From Adenophora triphylla var. japonica (lineage: Eukaryota > Streptophyta > Magnoliopsida > Asterales > Campanulaceae): 64,000 nucleotides of DNA. Each line of letters begins with the position of its first letter. Position 1 is the stretch's first letter. Shown here piece by piece: positions 1-13,075 of this stretch. The notes under the pieces are model-generated. The model was not told where the DNA came from. It ran no database searches and saw only the letters and a program-made list of their open reading frames with translations. The DNA lies in contig JAFEMH010002435.1 in the NCBI GenBank assembly GCA_022495995.1, positions 1-64,000 of the forward strand, given 5' to 3'. Both the position numbers and the translations under genes were made by a program.

Positions 1-1250
1 GCAATTCCACCGTGACAAAATTGAGGTTAATCTGACAGCCTTGGCAGCTTCGGGGCTATTCAAAAGCCTCCAAGACTCGACCGGGGCTCCTTGTGAAAAA
101 TTTACGTGCCTTAACTCGTTGCATTTTCCCCCGTCCCGAAAAATCATTTCTTTTTAAAACACATTTCTGAAAATCTCTTTTAACTCAAAAAGGAACATTT
201 TTAGGAGACCGCACACTACGCGCACCTTATATATCCCGTACATACTTTGCAGACGCACGACCCTTTAAACCCGGGTGGTTTTTCGCCAGGCCACTGGATT
301 GTGCCTGACATGCTCCCAGCGCGCACGAAATCACCCCAAACTCCCCATGGCAACCTTATAAAGGTCGACCTTCATGCACGCCCGTGGTCAGCACGTTTCA
401 AAAAACCGTGACTTTTGCCGGGTTTTTGGTCTAGTCCTTGTCATATAGCCCACGCTTGCATATCCCCGTAAAGCGTCAAGCCTTAGTTCATAACGGAAGT
501 CAAGGTCCTTCGCCGTGACAAGCGAAACTCGCCAAAATTCCGACAAGGAAAAAAATTGGTAGAATCTTGATTCCCGCATTGACTTCGACTCCGACTCCGC
601 ATCGGAATGCGTGAAGAGTCGAGACCGAGTCCATGCCAAAAATCCAAAGATCTTTCGGGCTCAAGCCGGGCTCGCCAAAATCTCCGACAAGGAAAAATTG
701 GCAAGATCTTGACCTCTAAGCATTGACTTCGATTTTTTGACTCACGCAAAGACCGCGTATGCAACGGTTCAATCAGACACCAGGTGTCATCCAACTTTTG
801 CCGCCCGACCCATGCCTATTATCTCTCTAGACATTACCGAAAAGTCAAAACGTCATTCGGCAGCAAGCGAAACTTCCGCCGAAATTCCATTAAGGCCGAA
901 AGACGAGATTTTCCCCCAGTATTGCACGCTTGACTATAATCCGCATCGCCGTGCGTTAAAAAGTTCCTATGACCCGCTAGGACCCGTTAGGAGCCATTCT
1001 TCTCTTCTCGGTCTTGGGTGGGATCCGCGATGCCCTATAGTGACCTCGCCCGGGCCATCCACCCCCGGGAAAGGTCAAAATACAGGTGGAATAATGGAGG
1101 GCGCTGTATAGGACGTAGAGTGACGGGAACTCCACTCGATCCAGCAGATCTAGAGTAGTTATGCGAAAAGAAGCGGCGTAACCCCTTTTCCAAACCAAAT
1201 AGTAGAAATAAATAAAAGACATTATTTTAAGTAAACTCTGGAAGATTCTT
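1..1250 (+). other. 5' leader of element A
   Basis: This collinear copy of B 27549-28735 shares the start GCAATTCCACC, the CGCACACTACGCGCACC block, and the late block near 1130-1200 that recurs in B at 28600-28690 and in D (minus strand) near 53880-53970. Within 480-900 a module containing CCGACAAGGAAAAATTGG is repeated imperfectly two to three times. No conserved reading frame is seen. The large 63-bp array present in B's leader is absent here. Confidence 0.7.
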
Positions 1251-1453
1251 AATTTGCATATTGCTTCGAGCCTGTCAAATTTCTTTTCTAAAACACCTAC
1301 CCCGAGTCTAAACCTCTCCTATCCCTTTCCCAAGCAGCCGAGAAAGAAGTGGGTGAGAATACCGGTCAGCCGGCCATAGCGTAATTTCGCTACAGCCAGC
1401 CGCCGTAATCCTAACAAAATGGCTCTTCTCTGCTCACCCCGTAGAGTTTAGGA

Positions 1454-3990
1454 ATGGCCGATTTGACCGAAAAACAAGAAGGCCTGGGTAACCTGCATGA
1501 CTAGGGAAGAAGCTAGCTAGCCTTTAGCCTTGGAAAATAGTCGAGTGCCCATGAGGAACAAAGAAGCCATGCTTGCATTGATGCGGGCTCCGTTGCCGCA
1601 CGTGGTTCAGATAGTGGTTTGAAGCTCCAACGGTTCCTCGGTTACGGTAGAAGATGAGACTCCGCAGCAGCTCATCTCGCCTCCCCTTCCTACCCTATAA
1701 CCAATGCCCCTCCTCCATCCACATATGATCTACTGTGCCAAGGACCTATGCCCCTTTTCGGGCCCTTTCCGATGACACCCCTCTCTCTCTCCTCGGGGGA
1801 TGGGCACCCAGCCTTGCTCCCTTTCCAACAGGAGAGCAAACGCCACAAGCTTATCCTGGGCCAACGCTATGCCTCTCGACATTACCCCATGGATTCACTC
1901 CCTCTCCTCGCGCATGGGCCGCCCCTGTATAATCCCTAGGCCTCAAAATCAAATCCCAAAGATCCTTTCAATCTATGCCTCCGCTACAACAGAGATCTTC
2001 CACCTCCAACTTTGCCAACAGATCCCTAGCGAGGTTCCGTGGATCCTTTTTCCTACTTCTGAAACCATACGAACCCATTCCTATGCCTCCGGCCAGCTCC
2101 TTCACTAAACACGGGATCAAAGCCAAGTTTACACTTACTTCCCTTCTAAAGATCCCCAAATCCTTTGGTACCGCCTACCACCGTGCCACCCACCGTCCTT
2201 CCATCCAAATCTCGATAAGCCTTCTTCTGTAATTGAACAATCTTAAATCGTCACCCGACTCCAACATGACTTGCCGATGGAACAAAGTTAAGTCCATGCA
2301 AGAGAAATTTGAAGAACCGAAAGCACCAAAAGGCAAAGCATACCGTATCACCTGGATCCCAAAGAAAATTGTCCCTCTTCCTCCAAAATTCCGAATGCCC
2401 CGAGATTGAAAAGTTTTCCAATGGCACCTGGATTGTCCCTGCACTCTACATTGAAAGCTACCTTTCTTACCATGAGAGCCAAAGATTGTACATCATCGCC
2501 AAATGGCCGACCATTTTCAAGCTTGTCATTAAAGGGTTCACCTCTTAGGTGTGTTCCTCGCATGTGAAGCCAGTGAGGCCCGAGCCACCTGGGACTGCAT
2601 CAAGGAAGCATTCCCGGAAAATATAAGGCCAATTTGAATTGGGAAACCAATAGAATGACCTACAAGGCACTCTACAGCCGCCGGATGAGCCGTTAAGTGA
2701 ATTCTACAAGAGATGGAATTGGAAGCTTAGTGAAATGATGACCCCGCCGAATGAAGAAGAACAGATGGAGATCTTCAAATTTTGCTTCAAGCCTCGCTAA
2801 TGGTCCAAATTGGCAATTACTATTATCCCGACCTTCGAGCAATGGTAAATGCCGGCACCAAGTTTGAAAATGCCTTCAACATGGCTCCCGATCACAGAAC
2901 AGTGCAACTCCTATCGCTACAAAGCACCAGCTTTCGAATGCCACAACTGCGTCAGAAAAAGGAAAAGAAACGCTGGGCGTTGTTAATTATATTCGTAATG
3001 AGAAAGTTGGACAAAATTCGAGCCAAGTCGCCGCAAAGCCAAGGCCTCGCTCCTATACCGCCAAGATTTTGGAATGCCACTAGAGAAGGTCTTCGACTAG
3101 CCGAAGGACTCATCGACCTTTGGAAAACTCGGAAACCAAAGAACCCAATAATGTCGGGACGGACGAAACCAAGCACCGTCGCTTTCACAAATATCATAGC
3201 ATAACACCAATGATTGTACCTACCGAAGTTCCCGATCTCTCGCCCGATTGAAGAAGGCAAGCCGGAACCGCCTGGTCCCAATGTGGTCAAGAATCCTCTT
3301 CCCGCGAACAATCGAGTCAACGTGATTTGAGTTCGGGAGACAAATGCGCCTAGCTTTGGGGGAATCCAAAGATCATAGACATCCCGAAATTCAATGTTCC
3401 TTATGCCGAATTGCAAGGAGAGTGGAAAGATCTCGATCGATGCCTCCGCCATGGGAGGACGCTTGGACCCATAATAGGAACCGATTTCGTCAATATCGTT
3501 AAGGCTCAACCTCTTTCAGGATATCGAACCAAAGAACCATAGTCAAGATTACGTAAGAAAGGCTCACCTATGAAGATTGTGAGTTTGAAGTAAAGCAAGC
3601 TTACGCTGATGAAAGTCTCTTCGTAACCCTTCATCACTCACGCGAGCATAATGTGTTTGTGATGGCCCTTACTATCCCCGAAGATCAGTCCCAACCCCTT
3701 GTTTGGGAAAATGTGGAAAGAAGAGCGAACAAGCCGTAAGACTTTTATGATGAAGAAAGCCGTCTCTCGATGCCGAAGTGCAACCTGTCCCACTACCCCG
3801 GAGGTACAGATGGATACGCCGTATTCGGAAAGGAGATTGCGCCGTAACACGCATCCCCCATAGAATGGTGTCAACAAAGGCAATGATGGTCCACAGATGC
3901 ACAACCAAAGGAGAATGCCGACAAGACCGCTTACTCCCTGTGGCAAAAGCAGGAAAGAGTAAACCCTACCCAACCTGCCAAACGCTTCGA
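1454..3990 (+). pseudogene. gag remnant of element A
   Basis: The start ATG at 1454 (MADLTEK) aligns with the B gag start at 30364 (MADMTEN). Further on, all three frames carry fragments typical of plant Tat gag: around 2640-2780 a stretch reading NRMTYKALYSR, followed by EFYKRW-like and NEEEQMEIFKF-like segments, and near 3270-3330 NPLPANNRVNVI. Gag forms the virus-like particle core. There are many stops and frameshifts, so no product is likely. The sequence is unusually poor in CAG/CTG, so some breaks may be sequencing errors. Confidence 0.7.
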
Positions 3991-4014
3991 GTCAATAAGT
4001 AGTGTAGGGTCCAG

Positions 4015-5350
4015 AGTCGTAGGGTCAAGAGTCGCTGAGTCAGAATCTGAATTCTAGCCCTCCGAGTCATCCAAAGGCCTCACGCCCGAGGATTATGAAT
4101 ATGTAATCAATGTCATCTTTCCTCTTGCTTTGAATGAAATGACAAAGATCTTTCGAGTATCCTCTTATTGCCAACTTAACAAATGATAAATTAACTCAAA
4201 ACTTAACAACGCTAATAATGAATCATTTCAACAAGATGCAAACACACTAAATGAACAATACATTAAAGAAATCTTTAAGCAGTTACGCATAAAGAGGAAA
4301 ATCGGGCCCAAGCCGCCGAGGAGGTTTTTGACAAGTGTTAACTGGGTACCGTCGAGGAACCTAAAGAGACACGTATTGGAAACTTCTTCCAGGCCGAACA
4401 GGACAGACCGGTTAATCTCGCTAGAGAATACACGGACGTCTTTGCATGGTCATACAAGGATATGTCGGGGCTAGACATGCCGATAGTAGAGCACGTAATC
4501 TCTCTAGCACCGTATGCTAAGCCGCAAAGCGTAAATTGAGAAAGATCAAGCCGAATGGTCTCTACAGTCAAAGAAGAGATTGAGAAGCTATCATGCGGGT
4601 AGGGATTCATCGTAGTCATCGAATATCCGACATGGTTGTCCAACATTGTGACCGTAACCAAGGCCAATGGGAAGGTACGCCGTCGTAGATTTTCGAGATC
4701 CGAACAAGGCCAACCCCAAAGATGACTACCCCTCGCCAAACATAGACATCCTCGCGGACTCCATCGCCAACTACGAAGTCAAATCTCTTCGTTGATGGCT
4801 TTACAGTTGCCATAACCAGATCAAGATGGCCGAGGAAGACCAAGAAAAGACAGCCTTCACCACACCGTGGGGAACTTACTACTATACAGTGATTCCATTT
4901 GGGCTTAAGAATGTCGGGGCTACTTACTAAAGGGCAGCGATCGCGCTTTTTCATGACATGATCCACAAGGAGATTGAGGTCTACGTTGATGACATGATAA
5001 TCCACTCCAAAGGCGAGGATGGACAGCACTTTGTTGACCTACGAAAGTTCTTCGAGAGGCTGAGACAACATTCCATGAGACTAAACCCTGCCAAATGCAC
5101 CTTCGGAGTGACATGGGGAAAAGTGCTCGGGTATATGGTCACGGAGCGAGGTATCAAAGTCGACCCCCGAAAGATCAAAGCCATTATGGACATGAGGCCA
5201 CCTCAAACCCGCATGTAAGTCAAAAGCTTTATGGGCAAGCCGCAAGACATCACCCGCTTGCCAACCAGCTTGACCACTATGTGCGGAGCCCATCTTCAAG
5301 CTCATGAAGAAGAATGTAGACACGTAATGGACCGAAGAATGCCAGGATGC
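4015..5350 (+). pseudogene. Reverse transcriptase domain of element A, broken
   Basis: From about 4050 the sequence parallels C from 18690 (SSESSNGLTPEDYD region). Frames shift repeatedly until 4958-5218, where an open stretch reads IHKEIEVYVDDMIIHSKG with the catalytic YVDD, then RLNPAKCTFGV. RT copies the element RNA into DNA inside the particle. The protease and G-patch-like section found in C at 17287-18600 is missing directly upstream. Multiple indels, so non-functional as read. Confidence 0.8.
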
Positions 5351-6283
5351 CTTTGACCGCATCAAGGCGTACTTAGTACATCCTCCAGTGTTATGCCCCC
5401 ACATAGAGTTAGAAACCTCTTCTCCCTCGCTTCTATCTCACCGTCACCAGATACGGCAGCTTGGGGCTATGCTTGCTCAAGAAAAGAAAGACTCTCGGGT
5501 GGAGAATGCCATTTACTTTGTCACCGAAAGCTACAAGGAAGTGAGCTCAATTACTCAAAGCATGTGAAAAGACTTGTGCAGACTTGTCCGGGTAGTCGGG
5601 TAGCCGAAGCACTACATGCAAGCCCACCCCGTGAACTTGGTCTCAAAATGGACCCCATCAAGTACATCTTCGATAAACCTTCCTCTCGATGCGTCTAGCA
5701 AAGTGGTCCTTCTTCTTAGCCGAGTATGACATCAACTATGTGACCGAAAAGGCCATCAAGGGTCAAGCATTGTCGACCATCCGGCAAACTTCCCTAGTAA
5801 TGAGGACCGCGGCCCGAACCCCAATTCCCAGATGAAGGGATCTTTGTAGTTGAGCCTGAAAGCCGATGGCAGCTTTTCTTTAATGGGGCTGCTAACAAAA
5901 GAGGAAATGGCGTAGGAATGCTACTGGTCGATACAAAGGATGAGCATACGCCAATAGCCCTCAAGTTGAACTTCCCTGCCACAAATAATGTCGCCGAGTA
6001 TGAAGCCTGCATTGCTGGTTTAGAGGCTGCTTTAGAAAGAAATGTCAAGGAGCTCGAGGTTTATGGAGACTCAGCCCTAATCATCAACCAGGTCTCCAAC
6101 AAATGGAAGACTGTGGACCCTAATCTTCAGCGGTATCATGCCTATATGGAGGAGTTGACCGGACAGCCGTAGAAGTGACTTTCCACTACTCGCCAAGGGA
6201 AAAGAACAGACTTCGCAGATGCCCTAGCTACTCTAGCCTCACTGATAGAGATCCCCGAGGGAAAAGCCATAAAACCCTTCAGA
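5350..6283 (+). pseudogene. Dual RNase H region of element A
   Basis: The first half (to about 5800) is the degenerate RNase H that follows RT in Ty3/gypsy elements (YIFDKPSSR near 5665). The second half, about 5860-6260, is a better kept extra RNase H I of the kind reported in Tat elements. It shows WQLFFNGAANKRGNG, VAEYEACIAGL, VYGDSALIINQ and FADALATLASL, covering the D-E-D-D catalytic set. RNase H removes the RNA strand after copying. The open stretch 5918-6172 ends at a stop inside the domain. Confidence 0.8.
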
Positions 6284-7614
6284 GTGGGTAGAAGAGAAGC
6301 CCCTTTTCACGTCAGGAAGAGGCAGACTTGGGACTCCGAGCCTATCAAGGAACCGTGGTACAATCAAATTTACCAGTTCCTCAAAGATGGAGAGTCAGCT
6401 TTCAGAGAAGAAGAAGGTAGACCAAAAGAAGGTGTCAAAGCCAAGAGCTTGCAAGCCCTGAAAAGGTTGGCCTCCCATTATGTCGTTTTAGGAGGTAACC
6501 TGTACAAGAAGCGGTACCAAGGACCACTCCTCTTGTGCGTCACTTAAGAAAGGGCCAGAGAGTTGATGACCGAAGTCCACAATGGTCCCTGCGGTCCTCA
6601 TATGAATGCTAGAGCCCTGATGCAAGTGATCCTAAGAATGGGTTACTACTGGATTTCCATGGAGACAGACTGTGTTCAGCATGTCCGAACGTGCGACAAA
6701 TGCCAGCGGTTTGCCAACCTCAACCATCTCCCGCCTCATGACCTGTACTGCATGACGACTCCTTGGCCGTTCGCAACTTGGGGTATTGACATGATAGGGA
6801 AGATAGCCCCGGCAGGAAGCAATGGGCATGAATTTGTGTTAGTAGCAGTCGACTACTTTACCAAGTGGGTAGAGGCCAAGTCCTACAAAGTCCTCACTTC
6901 CAGAAAAGTGGTCCAGTTTGTCAGAGAAAACATAATGTGTAGATATGGGGTGCCTAATGAGATCATTTCTGATAACGGGTCACACTTTGAAGGGGACTGC
7001 GATAGATTGCTGTCAGAATTCAGAATCACTCGCCACAAGTCGTCCCCATACAGACCTCAGACTAACGGAGCCGTGGAAGCTGCTAATAAGACGCTCGAAC
7101 GGATCATTCGGAAAATGGCCACCCGTGGTCGTGATTGGCCCGAAAAGCTGCACTTGGCACTCGGGGCTACGTAACGTCTGTTCGAATAGCTACGGAGAAA
7201 CTCCTTTGCCCTAACTTACGGATGGAAGCAAAGTGTTACCAGCTGAGTTGGAAATCCCGTCATTAAGGGTCCTCCCGGAAAACAAAGGTCAACGAAGTAG
7301 AATGGTTACGTAGCCGGCATGATGAGTTGGCTCGCTCGATGAGAGAAGGCTCAAGGCCATGGAGCACACCCGAGCCTACAGGCGAATGGCCGCAGCATTT
7401 GACAAGAAAGTCAAGGCCGTGAGACATTAAAGAGGGTGACTTAGTGTTGAAAGTGAAGCCCCTACCGCAGACAACCCCGGGAAAATGGGAAACCCGCTTG
7501 GATCGGCCCGTATGTGGTGCGTAAGATACTATCGAGGAGCCATGAAGCTTGCAGACTGGACGGCAATCCCTTTGTCCACCCAAATAACGGTGATAAGCTC
7601 CGAAGGTACTATGT
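6284..7614 (+). pseudogene. Integrase domain of element A
   Basis: The N-terminal HHCC zinc finger is at about 6570-6720 (VHNGPCGPHMN, then CDKCQRF). The catalytic core follows with GIDMIGKIAP, SDNGSHFEGD and NGAVEAANKTL, supplying the D-D-E triad. The open part 6563-7174 is the best preserved coding piece of A. A TAA in the preceding linker (6544-6546) and frameshifts after 7174 break it. The C-terminal part (SRHDELA-like near 7320, then near 7500-7610) is scattered over frames. Integrase inserts the cDNA into the genome. Confidence 0.85.
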
Positions 7615-7885
7615 CTAAAAAAAAAAATATATATATATATAAAAAGAAAAAAAAAGAGAAAATAAAAAAGAAAGAAGAAAAATCTTAGTGCAAAAGAGTA
7701 ATACCTAAATAGGCCAAAACTCAAAAAGGGCGGTCTAGGCAAAAACAGGTTGCACATTAAAAAAAAAAAAATCTTAGTGCAAAAAGAGTAATACCCAAAT
7801 AGGCCGAAAACCCAAAAAGGGCGGTCTAGGCAAGAAATAGGGCTGCACAGAAAAAAAGTAATAAAAAAAAAGAAAAAATCCAAAA
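7615..7885 (+). repeat. A-rich tract and duplicated post-pol segment
   Basis: Poly-A/AT tracts flank two copies (about 7684-7756 and 7773-7848) of a segment holding AGTGCAAAAAGAGTAATACC, GGGCGGTCTAGGCAA and a TGCAC end. Single copies occupy the same place, just after integrase, in C (22301-22372), B (31558-31642) and D (47251-47322, minus strand). Confidence 0.75.
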
Positions 7886-7912
7886 GACCTATTCCTGATA
7901 GTTCACTAGAAT

Positions 7913-7970
7913 GAACTATGAAGACCTGAGCCCCTTAGTCTTTCTTGTAAAAGGGGAACGTAGGCAGCCA
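7913..7970 (+). other. Post-pol cruciform motif, element A copy
   Basis: GAACTATG opens the motif and CGTAGGCAGCC closes it, able to form an outer CTATG/CGTAG stem (one G-U pair). CCCCTT and AAGGGG inside form an inner stem. The same layout recurs in C, B and D with different but still pairing inner stems. Function unknown. Confidence 0.7.
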
Positions 7971-8303
7971 TATATGATTCGGTCTAAATAATAAAAAGGG
8001 CGATCAAGTTTCCATGAAGTGCGTCCTAAACAATAAAAGAATAAAGGGCAATCAAGTTTCCATGAAACGCGTCCTAAGTAATCAATAAGACATCCAAATT
8101 TCCATGAAATCGTGTCTTGATTAATTTCTAAGATAATATCTCTTGTTCATTACAAGTTAAAAACTTCTTGATGAGTTCAAGCACGGCCTACTCTTGACTC
8201 TCGCTAACCTCGCTACAAAGATCTAAAATACAATAAAATGCCTAATAAACTACCGTGTTTGCAAAATGGCAATAAGGGAATCCTAAGAAAAGATTTGTCA
8301 CCG

Positions 8304-9799
8304 TCATTCACCGAAGTCTTCTTTGGTCTTCTTCCCTTTACCTCGACCCCGTCGAGTTTTCTTTCTCTTCTTCTCTATGATGCTCTGGTCTCCCTCATCC
8401 CGATCTCCGGTATCCTCACCGGAGCCTCCATCAAACCCGTGTCAATAAGTGCCCTCTCAATACGGGCACGAGTCCGCACTTCCTCCCTCCGAGCCTCGCC
8501 AAGTGGAGCGACTTCGTATAGTCTCTCAGATCGAGCCTCCATATCTCCGATAAGGTCACCCGACCGGTTATGGCGACTCGCCTTAGCTTCGCCTCCCTCG
8601 TAGTCCTACTCGAGTCGCAGCCCCCAATAAAGCCTCGACGCCTCTCTCCCAAAATGACCCGAGTCGCCCCCATCTCCCTCTCATACCAATCCAAGTATGC
8701 CGTGGTCAAGATGGTACTCTTCCCGCTTCGAGAATGGCCCCGGTGGAAAAACAAGATATGTCCAAGCCCTCGAGAAGAATGAGAAGTCGGCCGGATCCCT
8801 CATGTCTAAGGACACCACCTCCATGGTACGAATGTCCTCCCACCGCCCAACGGCTCCCGTAAGGCCCCAAATTGCCCGGATATCAAGGTGGTAATGTAGA
8901 AGGACGACCAATAAAACCCCGGAACCCTCACCGCATAGGACTCCTGAAATGTCCTCTGGTCTGCAACCTCCAAAGGAGGTACCCACCAGCCGAATATCCG
9001 AAGTGGATAACCTAGCCATCATCGCCTCCCCAAATACCCCGGTCCTCGCCGCCTAGGCAAACCCTCCGAGAAATCACCCAAGGGCACTGAAGTCGGCAAA
9101 GCCCCCGGCAAAGTCCCAAGCCTCTCCCCGCAGCCCATAAAGTCAACACACTGACTCCTGCACCTCATGAAACGGTCTCCCTAGCCATCCTATTAATGCC
9201 ATGAAGGGTCTCACCCAAAACCAATGGGACAATGTCCTTCCCACTCCCCGCAATCCCTAACCATGTCCAAGAGACCACCATGACAGATCCCCACGGACTC
9301 AGCAAGGGAATGTGAGACGAGAATACGCAGAGGATAAAGGCATCTATAGCCACAGTGGTCGTAGCCATATCCGGAGACCCAAACCTGCCCGGATATCAGA
9401 AAGGTCAATCCTGTCCGGAGCTATCATCATCCCCTCAGCCTCTCCCAGAGATATTTGCGTAAAAGATGCCAATTTTGCCGCCACCGGCACATCTTTCGAT
9501 CGTAGGAATCGATATAGCCTCAATTTCTGACCCCCAATCAAGGCTCGGAAGTCTTCATAGGTTGGGACAATCTCATTGTAAGAAAAGCAAGAACGTGTCT
9601 ACTGGACGTCCCAAAACCTTGCTGCTGCTCTCAAAAGGTCCCAATCGGACGTGAGATCCTTCAAATGCCATAAAGATTTGATCTTGAAGGTAGAATCGAA
9701 CAGCCCCTTGTGAGATTGAAAGTTATATCTCACCCAAGATTGAAGATCGGACAGTAAAACGGTATCTTTTCCCTTTTGCAATCTAACGGGTTTCTCCAT
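8304..9799 (-). pseudogene. Antisense gene 2 (PMD-like protein), element A
   Basis: Reading starts at ATG 9799 (MEKPVRLQKGKD) and passes LQSWVRYNF, KSLWHLKDL and DWDLLRAAARFWDV, matching the N-terminus of C's copy at 24192-22693. Near 8700 it has ILTTAYLDWYEREMGA, and it ends at TGA 8304 after a lysine/arginine-rich tail (KKTRRGRGKGKK) that looks like a nuclear localisation signal. The middle (8760-9590) is broken by frameshifts in a CAG/CTG-poor stretch. By analogy with C it is a divergent plant mobile domain protein. Antisense ORFs at this site are known in Tat-lineage elements; function unknown. Confidence 0.65.
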
Positions 9800-9936
9800 T
9801 GCAAGATGATCAAAGTTGATGTCTTTAGGTCAAATATGTGCTCGGGAACAGCTTGGGACAAGTCTAGGTTGAAAATGAAATGAAATGGCCAAGCCTTGAT
9901 TTTATTCTAAAAGACCAAATTCGTACAAAACTGTAA

Positions 9937-9977
9937 GTCGCACGGCCTCTTTTGCTCAAAAGACCAGTCCGCACGGC
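9937..9977 (-). promoter_or_regulatory. Doublet GTCGCACGGC / TCCGCACGGC upstream of antisense gene 2
   Basis: Two copies of the CCGCACGGC-type near-palindrome at 9937-9946 and 9968-9977, 31 bp apart, 138-180 bp upstream of the ATG at 9799. The same doublet with the same spacing lies upstream of the TATA box in this family's LTRs. An AT-rich TATA-like stretch lies about 30 bp closer to the gene (9897-9910). Confidence 0.6.
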
Positions 9978-10359
9978 TTCATTTGCCTGATGTGGAAGAC
10001 AATCTGCAGCAACCAAAGTTGCTGCCCAAGAGGAGTTCTCACCCCCACTTTCTCAATGAAACTCTGTCCCAAAACATGTCCAAAGACCATCCAAGCAAAG
10101 CTTATATACCATTACAAAATCATTTTGGCCCCGTTTCACCCTTCAATTCCAAGCAAAAACTGCCCCGAGGCTCAAGTAATATGCAAATTCATAAAGCATA
10201 AATTTAAAAGCAAATAAAACAAGAATACATTGTTTTCGCCCCATCGGCGCCCAAATAAAGCAAAAATAAACAAAATGTGCATAAAATTGTTCATTGTTTG
10301 TTTTCCTTCCTAGATCAACCCTAAGGACCTCCTAGGCCTCCGATCCCTCCTCGTCGCTA

Positions 10360-12928
10360 CTACTCACCATAGAGGCTCGTCTCCCTCATCAAATCCTCGA
10401 TGTCGCTCACATCAGAAAGATGAACATTCTCATGCTCATATTCAGCCAGATGCTCCAGGATGCCGGCATTGGGTCCCTGTCCCCGAGGCATGGCGCTAGA
10501 AGAGTACGCTGAAGCCGATGAGGTAGATGCCGTGCTCCCTACGTGCCTCCTTTTGCGCACGGGCTCCTGCACATTCGCTGCAGTCTTTGAAGCGCAAGCC
10601 AACTTCTTCACGAGGGACCGGCACACATCCTTCCAGCCCCTATTCTGCCTGACTAAGCCGTCATAAGTCCGAGCTGGAACCTGAGAAAAAAGAGAAGAAA
10701 ATCTCAGAAAAATCTCGGAATTGCAAAAAAGCAAAAGAAATCTGAAAAAAAAAAGGGAAAAGACCCTAAAGTGTACTCACAGTGCTGTCAGGCGGCAGAG
10801 TATACTGGGGCTCCCTCGTGTCGGGGATAGGTATCCTGAACCTCCTCGGTACCCCGTTGACCACATAAGAAAGGTGAGCAGGAGGCATCAGCGGGTCAGT
10901 AGGCTCGGCTTCCCCATACCCCTGAGTGACAGCCAGCTTCACTAGCTTCTGTGGCATCCTCAATCGCTGCTCCACAAAGGTGGCATACGGGGTAGCCAGA
11001 TCAAAATACTCCTCAGCTGCCACGCCTGCCTGATACCTCTCTATATCATCCGCCGACCAGTCCCTGGGCTGCAGCATCCGTGCTGGAGGATCGAGGGGAG
11101 TAATGGCATCAAATGGAGGGACATGGCCATGCTGCCTGGAAAAGCGGTCCCCCAGATAAATGATATCGCAAGTAAGCCCGGTCAACCACCGCCTCTGTCT
11201 AGTCACCTCCACGGCATCCCCTAGCAAAATCTCCGGGTACCTCCCCCAAGGGTAGAAGTCCACTCCGTCATGCCCATCCCTGTTGATGACCGGTCTAACC
11301 ATCTTGTAGTCAAAGGTGATCCGGGTCTTCCCGGTGAATTTGTCCCTAGCATCTCCCCTCCAGCGGATCATAGCAGGGAAGATGGTAGAATCACTCTGCT
11401 GGTTACACGGAAAGAACCTGATCACCTCGCAAAACCAGACCTGCATGTTCAAAACATAAAAGGGTCATTTTTCTCTCATAAAAGTCTCAAGACAGAAAGG
11501 AAAAGAGAAAGGAAAGAAGGTGAGAATACCTCAAGCGCGAAGGAGAAGCAGTCCATCGAGGCAGCCTTATTCCGGCTATGCATGTCCAGGGAGAAGTAAA
11601 GCTCCGCCAATCCGGCCTCGCCCCAAGAGACCGTCCCAATCCCATCCACATCCTCCAAGGAGTCAAGAAGGCAAACCAAAGCCAAATTCCCAGAATTGGC
11701 AAAGATGGTGACTGACAGCATCAACCACAGAAAAGCTCTCGCAAGCTGGTGGGCCGTCACCTCATTAGCAGCAAATCCCTGCATGCAATTCTGGACTGCC
11801 ACCTCGACGTTCCTCGTCTCCATCCCCAGCCCCTTAGGCTGGAGGTCAAACCCAACTAGAGCTCTAAACTCATCTGCCGTGATATGGTCCCTCCAAGTCA
11901 CAGGCCTCCCGGTGAACTGTAAGCCTGTGATAGCAAGAAATCCGCAGCGTCACGCGCCTCCCCGCCTAAGGTGAAAGCTGTGGGTGGTGTCCCACCAAAA
12001 CTCCGAGAGGGCCTGGATCAAGCCCTTGCTCTTTGAGGTCACGTGAATACCTCTGCCGATAGCCTCAATGAACAAATCAAGGCCAGTAGCCCTCACTAGC
12101 TGCTTGGGGTTCACCCCATCCTTCTCAAAATCAGGCATCCTCTCCCACAAACCACAAAGAATCTCGGAAGGTCCCCTAGATTTGTTCTCCTGTAGGAGAA
12201 CACACAAAAAAATGTGTCAAGTCCTTCATCTCATTTCAAAAGCATGCATATATTCAAAAGTGCACATATTTTCAAAAAGAAAAGCATTCATAAAAATTTT
12301 CTAGCATCTTTTGCATAAAAAACGTGTCTTTCATCACTTGAAACACATCATGTCAAGCACATTGCTCTCCTAAGCACAAAATTCTGATTTTCAAAATTAT
12401 TTGCACATAAGCATTAATTTTTTCAAAATATGGCATGCATGAATCCTTTTCATCGTCCAAAATCCCGTTTTCTCATCCATGATCAAAAATGGACCTAGTT
12501 CTAGCACACGCAAGGACTCCGTCACATTTTAGACATTATTTTTATTTTCGAAAAAAAAATGGGTCATTCTCATTATTTTTCAAGTAAATTGCACATGCAT
12601 GTTCGTTCATATTCTTAGCCTCATAGGTTAAATCATCAAGATCCCAAATCATTATCAAAAATCCTAGAAAAATTCGAGAAATTCCTAAAACTCGGGTCAA
12701 GCCCTAGAATCAATCAAAATAGACGGAATCGAGCAAATCAAGGATGCTTACCCCAACCGATTGGGGTTTCACGGATTTGTGCTCCCTCTTGCCCGGATAA
12801 GACTCGGAAGGAGGCGTATTGAAATCGTACTTCCTCTCCGTTCGGACAAGCTCTCTCCTCCTCCCTCGAGCGGCCTCGGAGATGTTCCTCCTTGCTTGCC
12901 TCGGCATCGGATTCCCCTCCGGATCCAT
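10360..12928 (-). CDS. Antisense gene 1 (plant mobile domain protein), element A
   Basis: A four-exon minus-strand gene: exons 12928-12752, 12189-11530, 11440-10781 and 10680-10360, each bounded by GT and AG (donors GTAAGC, GTATTC, GTGAGT; acceptors ACAG, GCAG, TCAG). About 600 residues. Exon 2 has the PMD hallmark THSFHLRRGEA followed by DFLAITGLQFTGRPV; a short indel near 11940-11955 shifts the frame inside this motif. Exon 3 ends with RRFRIPIPDTREPQY. Exon 4 has VPARTYDGLVRQN, a serine-rich linker and an acidic C-terminus (SDVSDIEDLM). PMD proteins occur in retrotransposons, MULEs and host MAIN/MAIL genes. CAG/CTG content is normal here, in contrast to flanking gene 2. Confidence 0.7.
12190..12751 (-). 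other. Intron 1 of antisense gene 1, element A
   Basis: 562 bases, AT-rich, GTAAGC donor and ACAG acceptor (minus strand). Nothing else is seen in it apart from T-rich (A-rich on the plus strand) runs and GCATGC-type words. D's copy has a similar T-rich first intron (42153-42828). Confidence 0.6.
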
Positions 12929-13075
12929 TCTAAATCAGTAGAAGCAAAGGGATGGAAAGATTTTCGAAAATTCTTCCTCTCTTCTCTCTCTCTTTCTCGG
13001 CAGCAGAGGGAGGCAACAATGCCCAATGCCCGTTCAAATCTGATTTTAAAATAATCTGGAAAAATCAGACTTCTA

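Noticed and set aside
2952..3509. 185-codon minus-strand frame in A
   Set aside because: Opposite the gag remnant, with no counterpart in B, C or D.
7263..7883. 206-codon minus-strand frame rich in F and L
   Set aside because: Reverse complement of integrase end plus poly-A tracts; phenylalanine/leucine-rich from low complexity.
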